Position numbers and translations under genes: made by a program. From Clostridiales bacterium (GTDB taxonomy: Bacteria > Bacillota > Clostridia > Oscillospirales > Oscillospiraceae): a DNA stretch of 37,528 bases. Below the pieces are notes generated by a model that saw only the letters and a list, made by a program, of their open reading frames with translations, ran no database searches and was not told the origin of the DNA. The stretch is from NCBI GenBank assembly GCA_004558115.1, contig SFDT01000017.1, forward strand, positions 1-37,528, read 5' to 3'. Shown here piece by piece: positions 1 to 8,616 of this stretch. Every line of letters begins with the position of its first letter. Position 1 is the first letter of the stretch.

Positions 1-33
1 CCGCAAGAATGCCATGTTCCTCAATAATGATTG

Positions 34-73
34 ATCTCCACCTCAGCGCATTCGCGCCAAGGTGGAGATTTTT
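34..73 (+). terminator. Intrinsic terminator of a gene to the left
   Basis: Ten-base-pair stem ATCTCCACCT/AGGTGGAGAT (34-43 with 60-69), with a small inner GCG/CGC hairpin in the loop, followed by a T run (69-73). It would end a plus-strand transcript entering from outside the window. Two frames close just before it (TAA at 25-27, TGA at 32-34), so the upstream gene's last few codons may be in bases 1-34, but the frame cannot be chosen. Confidence 0.8.
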
Positions 74-104
74 ATACGCTGTTAGAATTGACGCTTACGG
101 GAAG

Positions 105-144
105 AGCAAAAGAAAACCCTGCAGCCATTGCGGTTGCAGGGTTT
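105..144 (-). terminator. Terminator of tRNA-Ala
   Basis: Stem AAACCCTGCA/TGCAGGGTTT (114-123 with 135-144). Read on the minus strand it is followed by TTTTCTTTTG, a good U tract. It lies 6 bases past the tRNA 3' end. Confidence 0.8.
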
Positions 145-149
145 CTTGG

Positions 150-225
150 TGGTGGAGACGAAGAGGATCGAACTCTCGACCTTACGGATGCGAACCGTAC
201 GCTCTCCCAGCTGAGCTACGCCCCC
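150..225 (-). tRNA. tRNA-Ala (anticodon CGC)
   Basis: The minus strand folds into a complete cloverleaf: acceptor GGGGGCG with CGTCTCC, a D arm with GCTC/GAGC, anticodon stem TACGG/CCGTA with loop TTCGCAT, and T arm GAGAG-TTCGATC-CTCTT. Loop positions 34-36 give anticodon CGC, which reads GCG (Ala). The third acceptor pair is G-U, the classic alanyl-tRNA synthetase identity element. The 3' CCA is encoded (150-152). An intrinsic terminator and a promoter flank it, so it is a single-gene unit. Confidence 0.97.
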
Positions 226-284
226 ATTTGCCGCCGATATTTCAGCGGCAAATAATATTATACCATAAATTCTTGAATTGTAAA
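226..284 (-). promoter_or_regulatory. tRNA-Ala promoter and leader hairpin
   Basis: The minus strand carries TTTACA (279-284), a 16-base spacer and TATAAT (257-262), with a TG one base before the -10 (extended -10). Between promoter and tRNA lies a perfect 9-bp inverted repeat (226-234 with 245-253). It would place a hairpin in the precursor 5' leader directly abutting the mature tRNA end, possibly guiding RNase P processing. Confidence 0.7.
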
Positions 285-317
285 GAGCGATTTTTTCTGG
301 AAATCGAAAATTTTTGG

Positions 318-346
318 TTGCCAATTGTATCGAGATATAGTAAAAT
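318..346 (+). promoter_or_regulatory. Promoter of SRP RNA/dnaX
   Basis: TTGCCA (318-323), a 17-base spacer and TAAAAT (341-346). The predicted start near 353 is just before the SRP RNA basal stem. No separate dnaX promoter is visible, so this may drive both. Confidence 0.6.
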
Positions 347-362
347 AAATAAGCTATTGATT

Positions 363-507
363 GAAAGTCCTCCGCAAGCAGCTGCGGAGCCGGTCTCGCG
401 CAATGTAACCCCGCGAACCATGTCAGGCGGGGAACCGAGCAGCATTAAGCGGGATGTTCCATGTGACGCGAGGGCGCCGGTTCCGCAGCTGCATACGGAG
501 GACTTCC
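363..507 (+). ncRNA. ffs: Signal recognition particle RNA, small bacterial type
   Basis: RNA component of the signal recognition particle, which binds Ffh and targets nascent membrane proteins to FtsY and SecYEG. The Ffh-binding helix 8 signature is present: GTCAGG at about 422, GGAA at 431-434, AGCAGC at 438-443. The arms pair over most of the molecule: AAGTCCTCCG (365-374) with CGGAGGACTT (496-505), CAGCTGCGGA (379-388) with TCCGCAGCTG (482-491), then CTCGCG with CGCGAG. The length of about 143 nt and the lack of a 5' Alu-type domain indicate the small form rather than the roughly 270-nt Bacillus form. Its position directly upstream of dnaX is common in Firmicutes. Exact ends are estimated from the stem. 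Confidence 0.92.
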
Positions 508-527
508 CATATCTCAAGGAGGTCCCT

Positions 528-2237
<1,710 letters not shown>

Positions 2238-2252
2238 AGGAGAATCATAACT

Positions 2253-2615
2253 ATGGGATACAGTGCTCGCCGTGGATTTACCAACGGCAAGGTGTCCGGC
2301 GCGGCGCGCCAGGCGGAGATGCAGCAGAAGATCCAGCAGATGCAGGAGCAGATGACGGCCGCGCAGGAGGCCGTGGAGGCCCAGATCTTCACCGCCAGCG
2401 TGGGCGGCGGCGTTGTGGAGGCCAAGGTCAGCGGCAAGAAGGAAGTCCAGTCCGTCACCATCAAGCCCGAGGCCGTGGACCCGGAGGATGTGGAGATGCT
2501 CCAGGACCTGGTGGTCTCCGCTGTCAACGAGGCCCTGCGCCAGGCGGACGAGGCCATGGAGAAGGGGATGTCCGGTGTCACCGGCGGATTGAACCTGGGC
2601 GCCTTCGGCCTGTAA
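2253..2615 (+). CDS. YbaB/EbfC family nucleoid-associated protein
   Basis: Small DNA-binding protein of the YbaB/EbfC family, which forms dimers and coats the nucleoid. The 120-aa product has the usual Gln/Met-rich N-terminal coiled helix (about residues 20-45, QKIQQMQEQM) and the family core with GGGVVEAKVSGKKEVQSV and DPEDVEMLQDLV. The extra 15 or so N-terminal residues (MGYSARRGF...) replace the usual short start. AAAGGAG precedes the ATG and the gene follows dnaX by 15 bases, so they form one operon. The recR gene that usually follows dnaX-ybaB is missing here; a terminator and an unrelated lipoprotein gene follow instead. Confidence 0.93.
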   Translation: MGYSARRGFTNGKVSGAARQAEMQQKIQQMQEQMTAAQEAVEAQIFTASVGGGVVEAKVSGKKEVQSVTIKPEAVDPEDVEMLQDLVVSAVNEALRQADEAMEKGMSGVTGGLNLGAFGL

Positions 2616-2633
2616 GAACGGATATCAGCGCGG

Positions 2634-2664
2634 AAAAGAGCGGGGCGGCGGCTCCGCTCTTTTT
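2634..2664 (+). terminator. Terminator of the dnaX-ybaB operon
   Basis: Stem AAAAGAGCGG (2634-2643) with CCGCTCTTTT (2654-2663), ending in a T run. It closes the operon 19 bases after ybaB. Confidence 0.85.
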
Positions 2665-2678
2665 GGAATGGAGGTGCC

Positions 2679-4502
2679 ATGAAAAAGAGGATCTTGGCGG
2701 CGGTCCTGGCCTGCGCCCTGCTGGCGGGGTGCGGCCGGCAGGCGGCCGCACCGGCGGAGGAAACGCCGGAGGAGCGGCCGGTCATTGCCTATGTGCCCCT
2801 GGACGACCGGCCGGACAATGTGGAACGGGTGGTGTATCTGGCGGAGTCCGTGGGCTACACCCTGGCCATGCCGGAGGCGGACCTATACCGCACCCGGCTG
2901 GACGGACAGCCCGCCAATGAAAACGGCACCCAGTACGGGGACCTGGCGGCCCTGTACGAATGGGTGCTGGCCCAGGAGGCGGCGGGATGCGACCGCTACA
3001 TGTTGTCCATGGACCAGCTGCTCTCCGGCGGACTGGTGAACTCCCGGCACACAGCAGAGAGCCTGACCGTCACCCTGTCCGACGGGAGGACCATGACAGA
3101 CACGGAGCTGCTGGAGGGGCTGCTGGCGGCCCTGGCGGCGGACGGGAACAACCGGGTGTGGCTGCTGGACAGCGTTATGCGGCTGGCACCCACCGTGGGA
3201 TACGCGGGCTTCGGCATTGAGGAATACAACGCCCTGCGCGCTTACGGGGCGGCGCCCAGAAAAGAGGCCTCCGGCACGGAGCTGACGGCGGAGGCCGTCA
3301 CGGCGGATTACCGGCTGGGCAGCGGCGGGGCGGTGCTGGCGGCGGCGGACTTCGGCCTGACGGAGAGCCAGGCGGATGAATACCTCTCCGCCCGGCGGCG
3401 GAAGCTGGAGCTGGCGGACCGGATGCTGGAGCTGGTCAGCGGCGGGGAATACGGGAGCTTCCGGGTGCTCATCGGCATCGACGATTCCTCTGAGGAGGAC
3501 AGTATCCAGAAAAATGAGATCGCCTACCTGCGCAGCCGCCTGCGGCAGGGGGATGCGCTGCTGTCCGGTGTGGACGACCTGGCCTTCAAGGCGGTGGCGA
3601 AGCTGTATCTGGAGGAGAGCGGCTGGGACGGCCGGACAGTGCAGGTGGGCGTCACCTACTTTGGCGGGACGGAGGACAAGCCCGCCTGCGACTATGACTA
3701 CAAGCCCCTGCGGGAGATCGTGGAGGAGCATTTGGCGTTTTTCGGCGTCTCCCAGCTCTCCGGCGGGAGCGGCGCGGCGGATATCGAGCTTTTGGTGCTG
3801 ACGCAGCCGGATACGGAGGCCTATGAGGCGGCGGGGATGTCCCAGGCGGAGCAGGACAGGCAGAAGAAAAACGCATACACCAATCTGATAGACTGGCTGG
3901 GGACATTCCGGAACCGGCAGATCCCCGTCATCCTCATCGACGCCGGCAACGGCAAATACGGGAACGCCTTCCAGGAGGCACTGACGGAGGAGGCGGAGCT
4001 GGGGTATTTGCTGAGCTACGCCGGCTTTCTGGACATGGCCATCGTCACCGGCACGGCTTTGAGCCACGGCATCGCCCGGTACGCCTTCCTGCAAAACGGG
4101 AAGCAGACAGAGTCCACGGAGCGGGCCTTCGCCCGGACCCTGGCGGACAGCGTCATCAAGGATTTCTGCTATAAGCACGTGGTGCGGGAGAATCTGCTGG
4201 CCTGCATTCGGAATGAACTGGGCGGCGATCCCAACAACTTCTGGATGCCGGAGATCGACCGGGAGACCGTACAGGCCCGACTGGAGGGCGGCATGGCACA
4301 GGCCACGGAGGCTGTGGTGAAAAACCTGGAGCGCAGCAATTTCATCTCGTCGCTGGAGCCTTATGAGGAGCGGGGCTGGGGCAGCGTGACGCTGTCCAAT
4401 TACCGTTTCCCCTGGGACCGGGCCTTTGAGATCGGCATGGATCTGGAAATCGGGGATTTTACCCAGCCTCATAAAAGTGTGCTTGGCATCTACTACAAAT
4501 AA
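2679..4502 (+). CDS. DUF4127 family lipoprotein
   Basis: Predicted surface lipoprotein of 607 aa. The N terminus is a short signal peptide with lipobox LAGC (Cys at residue 18), followed by an Ala/Glu-rich linker. The mature part begins with YVPLDDRPDNVERV, the hallmark of the DUF4127 family, whose biochemical role is not established. Other family-like stretches are MSMDQLLSGGLVNSR, IGIDDSSEEDSIQKNE, VTYFGGTEDKP and ALSHGIARY. Acid-rich motifs (DDRP, DDSSEED) suggest metal or substrate binding, but that is inference. GGAGGTGCC sits right before the ATG. The gene stands alone between two terminators. In related bacteria it is not usually linked to dnaX, so the position looks like a local rearrangement. 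Confidence 0.88.
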   Translation: MKKRILAAVLACALLAGCGRQAAAPAEETPEERPVIAYVPLDDRPDNVERVVYLAESVGYTLAMPEADLYRTRLDGQPANENGTQYGDLAALYEWVLAQEAAGCDRYMLSMDQLLSGGLVNSRHTAESLTVTLSDGRTMTDTELLEGLLAALAADGNNRVWLLDSVMRLAPTVGYAGFGIEEYNALRAYGAAPRKEASGTELTAEAVTADYRLGSGGAVLAAADFGLTESQADEYLSARRRKLELADRMLELVSGGEYGSFRVLIGIDDSSEEDSIQKNEIAYLRSRLRQGDALLSGVDDLAFKAVAKLYLEESGWDGRTVQVGVTYFGGTEDKPACDYDYKPLREIVEEHLAFFGVSQLSGGSGAADIELLVLTQPDTEAYEAAGMSQAEQDRQKKNAYTNLIDWLGTFRNRQIPVILIDAGNGKYGNAFQEALTEEAELGYLLSYAGFLDMAIVTGTALSHGIARYAFLQNGKQTESTERAFARTLADSVIKDFCYKHVVRENLLACIRNELGGDPNNFWMPEIDRETVQARLEGGMAQATEAVVKNLERSNFISSLEPYEERGWGSVTLSNYRFPWDRAFEIGMDLEIGDFTQPHKSVLGIYYK

Positions 4503-4539
4503 AAAACCGGGGACCGTCATTGGACGGTCCCCGGTTTTT
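4502..4539. terminator. Bidirectional terminator
   Basis: Near-perfect stem AAAAACCGGGGACCGTC/GACGGTCCCCGGTTTTT with loop ATTG, A-rich on one side and T-rich on the other. It overlaps the stop codon of the DUF4127 gene and also serves the convergent gene ending at 4552. Confidence 0.93.
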
Positions 4540-4551
4540 CAGGTTCGGGAA

Positions 4552-5316
4552 TTACAGCTGCTTGACGGTGTAATATACCGCCAGGGCGAACACCACCATG
4601 GCCAAGATCCACATGGCGTAATAGGCCACCGTGATGCTGACGAGAGCGGAGGCCATGGCCACGGCGGACAGGCCGCAGGCCACGTAAATGGGGAGAATGT
4701 CGGCGTCGGAGGGAAGGACCTGGAGCTTGCCCAGCTTACCGCCGTCTTTGCCGGCCTTCCGGGCCGCAGCGGCAACCAGCGCCAGCAGCAGGATATACAC
4801 GACCACGAACACCTTCACATAGGTGCCCAGATACAGGTTGGAAAGTTCCCGGCGGCAGCCCCACAGCGCCACCAGAGAGAGGCCCAGAATGGTCAGGGCG
4901 TAAGCGCACTCCCGGTCATACAGGTTCCAGAGGATGCCCAGCAGCATGACCACGGGGACCAGCACGCTGAGGAAGGTCAGGGCGGGGGTGTTCAGCTTCC
5001 AGATGAGGAAGGAGGCGAGAGCCAAAAACGCGCCGGCGCCGGCGATGTACCAGCCGATATGCCGTTTCTTTTGCTCCTTCCGCCACACCGCGCTCAAAAC
5101 GGCACCGGCGGCCAGGATCACAAGGCCCGCGATGGAGAAATAAAACAGGTAATCATACCAGGTAATCATCTGCACGGCAGTGCCGTTCACATAAAAACGG
5201 CGGATAATGAGAAGATACAGCTCCGCCACCAGACCAGCCAAGAAAAACTTCATGGCGCCGTTCATGGGATCCTCCCGATTGACCGGCTTGGACTTTTTGC
5301 TCGGATTCTTCGCCAT
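4552..5316 (-). CDS. Unknown multi-spanning membrane protein
   Basis: 254-aa protein that I do not recognise. A basic, lysine-rich N terminus (MAKNPSKKSKPVNR) is followed by about eight hydrophobic segments, beginning at MKFFLAGLVAELYLLII and including ILAAGAVLSAVW, GAGAFLALASFLIW, FLSVLVPVVMLLGILWNL, ALTILGLSLVALWG, VFVVVYILLLALVAAAA, and two near the C terminus. A charged loop (RKAGKDGGKLGKLQ) lies between the sixth and seventh. No transporter or enzyme motif is visible. The ATG at 5316 has GGAGGTTGTTATC upstream. Longer in-frame starts exist, but they begin almost at the predicted transcription start. It is monocistronic and convergent with the DUF4127 gene. Confidence 0.8.
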   Translation of the reverse strand: MAKNPSKKSKPVNREDPMNGAMKFFLAGLVAELYLLIIRRFYVNGTAVQMITWYDYLFYFSIAGLVILAAGAVLSAVWRKEQKKRHIGWYIAGAGAFLALASFLIWKLNTPALTFLSVLVPVVMLLGILWNLYDRECAYALTILGLSLVALWGCRRELSNLYLGTYVKVFVVVYILLLALVAAAARKAGKDGGKLGKLQVLPSDADILPIYVACGLSAVAMASALVSITVAYYAMWILAMVVFALAVYYTVKQL

Positions 5317-5353
5317 ATGATAACAACCTCCAGGGGTTTTTTCAAAATTGATG

Positions 5354-5419
5354 CAGCGGAAAAACAGGTCCGCTGTCGGCATACCTTGATAGTATAGCAG
5401 ACTTCCCGGCGGTTTGCAA
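5354..5419 (-). promoter_or_regulatory. Promoter and leader hairpin of the 4552-5316 gene
   Basis: On the minus strand, TTGCAA (5414-5419), a 17-base spacer and TATACT (5391-5396). In the leader an inverted repeat CAGCGGA/TCCGCTG (5354-5360 with 5369-5375) could form a hairpin between the transcription start and the ribosome binding site. Confidence 0.7.
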
Positions 5420-5470
5420 GGGAAACCTGGGGATTCCGGATAAACTTCCGGCCTGTCCGCGGATTTTTGG

Positions 5471-5499
5471 TTGAGAAGTGGTGCTGTCCGTGTTATACT
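5471..5499 (+). promoter_or_regulatory. Promoter of the apbE operon
   Basis: TTGAGA (5471-5476), a 17-base spacer and TATACT (5494-5499), 41 bases before the apbE start codon. It probably drives the five-gene run to 9606, since no terminator is seen before 9627. Confidence 0.75.
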
Positions 5500-5539
5500 G
5501 AAACGTATTATAAAAAGCATCACTGGGGGAGCGGATCAC

Positions 5540-6598
5540 ATGGGAGTGAAACGAATCACGGCACTGCTGCTGGCGGCGCTGGCGGTGTGCGGCCTGACGG
5601 GCTGCGGCGGAACGAGGGACCCGGACGAGGCCCAGGAGAGCATTCAGGTCATTGCCATGGACACGGCCATGGTGCTCACCGCCTATGGCGAGGAGTCCAC
5701 CAGAGCTGTGTACGACGCGGAGGAGGAAGTGCGGCGGCTGGACGCCCTGCTGTCCCGCACCAGCGGCAGCAGCGAGATCAGTATGCTCAACGGCGCCGGC
5801 GGTGAGATGGTGCCGGTGGGCGCGGAGATCTGCACCCTGATCCAGACGGCCGGGGACTTTACCGAGGCCACCGGCGGCGCCTTTGACATCACCATCGCAC
5901 CGGTGGTGTCCGCCTGGGGCTTTACTACTGACAGCTACCAGGTGCCTGACCGGGAGGCGCTCCAGACACTTTTGGAGTCTGTGGGCATGGAGCATGTGCA
6001 CCTGTCCGGCGGGAGCGCCAGATTGGACCCGGGGACGATGATCGACCTGGGCGGTATCGCCAAGGGCTATACCGCTGACCGGGTGGCGGAGATCTTTCAG
6101 GAGCATGCGGTGCCCCGGGGCAAGGTGGAGCTGGGAGGCAACATCCTGGTGATCGGCGACAAGCCCGACGGCACCGCCTGGCGGGTGGGCGTACAGGACC
6201 CCAAGCACCCGGACGAGGCCGACGGTCTGGTGTGCGTGCTGAACCTGACGGACGCCTTCGCCGTCACCTCCGGCAGCTACCAGCGGTATTTTGAGCAGGA
6301 TGGGAAACGGTATCACCACATCATCGACCCTGCCACCGGCTGCCCGGCGGACAGCGGGTTGACCTCCGTCACCGTGGTGGCGGACAGCGCCCAGGGCAAC
6401 GGCACCATGTGCGACGCTCTGTCCACGGCCCTGTTCGTCATGGGTGAGGACAAGGCCCTGGACTTCTGGCGCAGCGGCGTCTGCGATTTCCAGCTGGTGC
6501 TGGTGACAGAGGACGGCCGCGTGGTGGTGACGGAGGGGTTGAAGGACGGCTTTGTGGAGATGGAGGAGAGTGGGTACACCTATGAATTCGTCTCCTAA
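5540..6598 (+). CDS. apbE: FAD:protein FMN transferase (ApbE/FmnB type lipoprotein)
   Basis: Transfers the FMN part of FAD onto Thr/Ser of extracytoplasmic flavoproteins. The 352-aa product has a signal peptide with lipobox LTGC (Cys22), which places it on the outer face of the membrane. ApbE family signatures run in order: MDTAM, SEISMLN, FDITIAPVVSAWGF, the MIDLGGIAKGYTADR motif, GGNILVIGDKP, and VTSGSYQRYFEQDGKRYHHIIDPATG with its Asp and Thr near the metal site. The ATG at 5540 follows GGGGGAGCGG; an in-frame start further left would precede the promoter. Its start lies downstream of a clear sigma-A promoter. Its 3' end overlaps the next gene by 17 bases, suggesting translational coupling. 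The flavinylated target is not encoded in this window. Confidence 0.95.
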   Translation: MGVKRITALLLAALAVCGLTGCGGTRDPDEAQESIQVIAMDTAMVLTAYGEESTRAVYDAEEEVRRLDALLSRTSGSSEISMLNGAGGEMVPVGAEICTLIQTAGDFTEATGGAFDITIAPVVSAWGFTTDSYQVPDREALQTLLESVGMEHVHLSGGSARLDPGTMIDLGGIAKGYTADRVAEIFQEHAVPRGKVELGGNILVIGDKPDGTAWRVGVQDPKHPDEADGLVCVLNLTDAFAVTSGSYQRYFEQDGKRYHHIIDPATGCPADSGLTSVTVVADSAQGNGTMCDALSTALFVMGEDKALDFWRSGVCDFQLVLVTEDGRVVVTEGLKDGFVEMEESGYTYEFVS

Positions 6599-6986
6599 GC
6601 TGCGGCCCGGCCTCTGGGACGCCCTGGTGGTCCTGGTGGTGGCGGCCCTGGCCGTGGGCTGTGCCTGGACCGTCTGGGGCGGACAGGACCGGGGAACGGA
6701 GCTGACGGCGGTGGTCAGCGTGGACGGCGTGGAAACGGAGCGGCTGCCGCTGAAGGAGGCGGACGGCACGGAGCGGACCATCCAGGCCGGCGGCTATACC
6801 CTGCGCCTGCGTCTGACAGAGACGGAGGTGTGGGTGGAGTCCGCCGACTGCCCCACCCAGGACTGCGTCCACACGGGACACATCTCCCGGGGCGGACAGA
6901 GCATCGTGTGCCTGCCGGCCCGGGTCATCATCCAGCTGGAGGGCGGCGAGCGCGTGGACACCGGCGTGGACGCCGTCATCGGATAA
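6582..6986 (+). CDS. NusG domain II-containing (EetA-like) membrane-anchored protein
   Basis: 134-aa protein with one N-terminal membrane segment (about residues 13-31, ALVVLVVAALAVGCAW), followed by a small extracytoplasmic NusG-domain-II fold. Typical family features are the paired cysteines in ESADCPTQDCVHTG and the following ISRGGQSIVCLPARVII. Such proteins are usually encoded between ApbE and a Gx transporter, as here. In Listeria-type extracellular electron transfer loci the equivalent is EetA. Its molecular role is not settled. The ATG at 6582 lies within the end of apbE, so translation is probably coupled. The CPTQDC pair could be redox-active or bind a cofactor, which is inference. 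Confidence 0.88.
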   Translation: MNSSPKLRPGLWDALVVLVVAALAVGCAWTVWGGQDRGTELTAVVSVDGVETERLPLKEADGTERTIQAGGYTLRLRLTETEVWVESADCPTQDCVHTGHISRGGQSIVCLPARVIIQLEGGERVDTGVDAVIG

Positions 6987-6998
6987 GGGGGCGGGACG

Positions 6999-7514
6999 GT
7001 GAAACTGACCACGAAGCAGCTGACGCTGTGCGGCATCCTGACCACCCTGGCCCTGGCGCTGTCGGTGGCGGAAAACCAGATCCCCCTGTCCCTGGCCATT
7101 CCCATCCCCGGCATCAAGCTGGGCCTTGCCAACATCGTGACGGTGTTTGCCCTGTACGTCCTGGGCCCGGCCCAGGCGGTGCTCATTCTGCTGGCCCGGT
7201 GCCTGCTGGGGGCGGTGTTCGCGGGCAATATGAACGCTTTGCTGTTTTCCCTCATGGGGGGCTTTGCCGCCATGGGGGTGATGATCCTGCTGTCGCGGTT
7301 GCGGGTACTGTCCGTTTACGGCGTGTCCATCGGCGGCGCGGCGGCCCATAACTGCGGCCAGATCGCGGCGGCGGTGCTGTCCCTGGGGAACACGGCGCCG
7401 CTTTACTACCTGCCCATTTTGCTGGGGGTGTCCCTTTTGACCGGGGCGCTGACGGGCTTGATGGCGGCGTGCTTGTTCCGGGCGCTGGCCCACACGGATC
7501 TGATGAAAGGGTGA
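6999..7514 (+). CDS. Gx transporter family protein (EetB-like)
   Basis: 171-aa integral membrane protein with about five membrane segments. It matches the family annotated as heptaprenyl diphosphate synthase component I or Gx transporter. The conserved N-terminal part is IPLSLAIPIPGIKLGLANIVTVFAL, followed by LLARCLLGAVFAGNMNALLFSLMGG and a GAAAHNCGQI motif. The fold resembles ECF transporter S components, so substrate capture (possibly a flavin or quinone precursor) has been proposed; that is family knowledge, not visible here. It starts with GTG at 6999 after a G-rich ribosome binding site, 12 bases past the NusG-II gene. Order and spacing support one operon with apbE. Confidence 0.9.
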   Translation: MKLTTKQLTLCGILTTLALALSVAENQIPLSLAIPIPGIKLGLANIVTVFALYVLGPAQAVLILLARCLLGAVFAGNMNALLFSLMGGFAAMGVMILLSRLRVLSVYGVSIGGAAAHNCGQIAAAVLSLGNTAPLYYLPILLGVSLLTGALTGLMAACLFRALAHTDLMKG

Positions 7515-7518
7515 TGGT

Positions 7519-8613
7519 ATGGACCCAAAGGAAATCAGCAAAAAAGACCAGGTGATCCTCCAGCAGCTGGAGGTCATCCGCACCATGACGGAGCACAATC
7601 TCAGCCGTATGGGGACGGACTTCTGGGGGACGCCGCCCCTGCGGACGGACCGGCCGGCAGAGAAGACGCCGGAAAACAACACTGCCGCCTCCACCGGCAA
7701 CGACGGCACCAAGCCCCCGGAGGCACAGACACCGCCTCCGGAGAAGATCGAGGACCTGCAGGCGGAACTGGATGGCTACATCGGCCTGGAGGCTGTGAAA
7801 AAAGAGGTGAAAAACCTCATCAATATGGTGCGGGTGTACCAGATGCGGCGGGAAAACGGCCTGCCCACCACGGATTTGAGCCTGCACATGGTGTTTTCCG
7901 GCAATCCCGGCACCGGCAAGACCACCGTGGCCCGGCTCATGGCCCGCATTTACCACGCCCTGGGCATCCTGTCCAAGGGGCAGCTGGTGGAGGTGGACCG
8001 CAGCGGCCTGGTGGCGGGCTATGTGGGCCAGACGGCCCTGAAGACCGCCAAGGTCATTGAACAGGCCCTGGGGGGCGTGCTGTTCATCGACGAGGCCTAC
8101 GCCCTTAACGGTAAGGCGGAGAACGACTTCGGCCAGGAGGCCATCGACACCATTTTGAAGGCCATGGATGACCACCGGGACGACCTGGTGGTCATCGTGG
8201 CGGGCTATGACGGGCTGATGGATGACTTCATCCACTCCAACCCGGGACTGGAGTCCCGGTTCAACCGCTTTTTGCACTTTGACGATTACACCGTGGACGA
8301 GATGATAGACATCTTCAAGATGCAGTGCAAAAAGGGCTGCTACACCCTGGTGGGGCAGGCGGAGGAGATGGTCCGGGACTTTATCCGGGAGGAGAACACC
8401 GGCGGCATCACCTTCGGCAACGCCCGTGGTGTGCGGAATATTTTCGAGCAGGTCCTGGTGCACCAGGCTAACCGCCTGGCGGGGCTGGAGCAGGTGAGCC
8501 GGGAGGCACTTATGGAGATCACGGCGGAGGATGTCCTGATGGCAAGAGGCATGGAGGAGGGGACTGTGCCTCCGCCCTACGGAGATGCGAAAAACACGGA
8601 AAAGAAGGCATGA
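7519..8613 (+). CDS. CbbX/SpoVK-type AAA+ ATPase
   Basis: 364-aa AAA+ ATPase of the CbxX/CfxQ family (group containing SpoVK). An N-terminal disordered, Pro/Thr-rich segment (residues about 30-75) precedes LDGYIGLEAVKKEVKNL, the typical entry to the AAA module. Walker A is GNPGTGKTT (about residues 131-139), pore-loop-like VAGYVGQTA follows, Walker B is GVLFIDEAYAL, and sensor/arginine-finger regions are in VVIVAGY and NPGLESRFNR. It probably remodels a protein complex; the substrate is unknown. The ATG follows the previous stop by 4 bases with AAAGGGTGATGG as ribosome binding site. Spore formers often carry several paralogues, so I do not call it spoVK. Confidence 0.9.
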   Translation: MDPKEISKKDQVILQQLEVIRTMTEHNLSRMGTDFWGTPPLRTDRPAEKTPENNTAASTGNDGTKPPEAQTPPPEKIEDLQAELDGYIGLEAVKKEVKNLINMVRVYQMRRENGLPTTDLSLHMVFSGNPGTGKTTVARLMARIYHALGILSKGQLVEVDRSGLVAGYVGQTALKTAKVIEQALGGVLFIDEAYALNGKAENDFGQEAIDTILKAMDDHRDDLVVIVAGYDGLMDDFIHSNPGLESRFNRFLHFDDYTVDEMIDIFKMQCKKGCYTLVGQAEEMVRDFIREENTGGITFGNARGVRNIFEQVLVHQANRLAGLEQVSREALMEITAEDVLMARGMEEGTVPPPYGDAKNTEKKA

Positions 8614-8616
8614 GAC

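Noticed and set aside
9..527. In-frame extension of dnaX to base 9
   Set aside because: It crosses the tRNA-Ala gene, its terminator and the SRP RNA; the ATG at 528 has a strong ribosome binding site and the conserved DnaX N terminus.
2883..4520. 545-codon minus-strand frame opposite the DUF4127 gene
   Set aside because: Antisense shadow; no recognisable protein pattern, and it crosses the bidirectional terminator.
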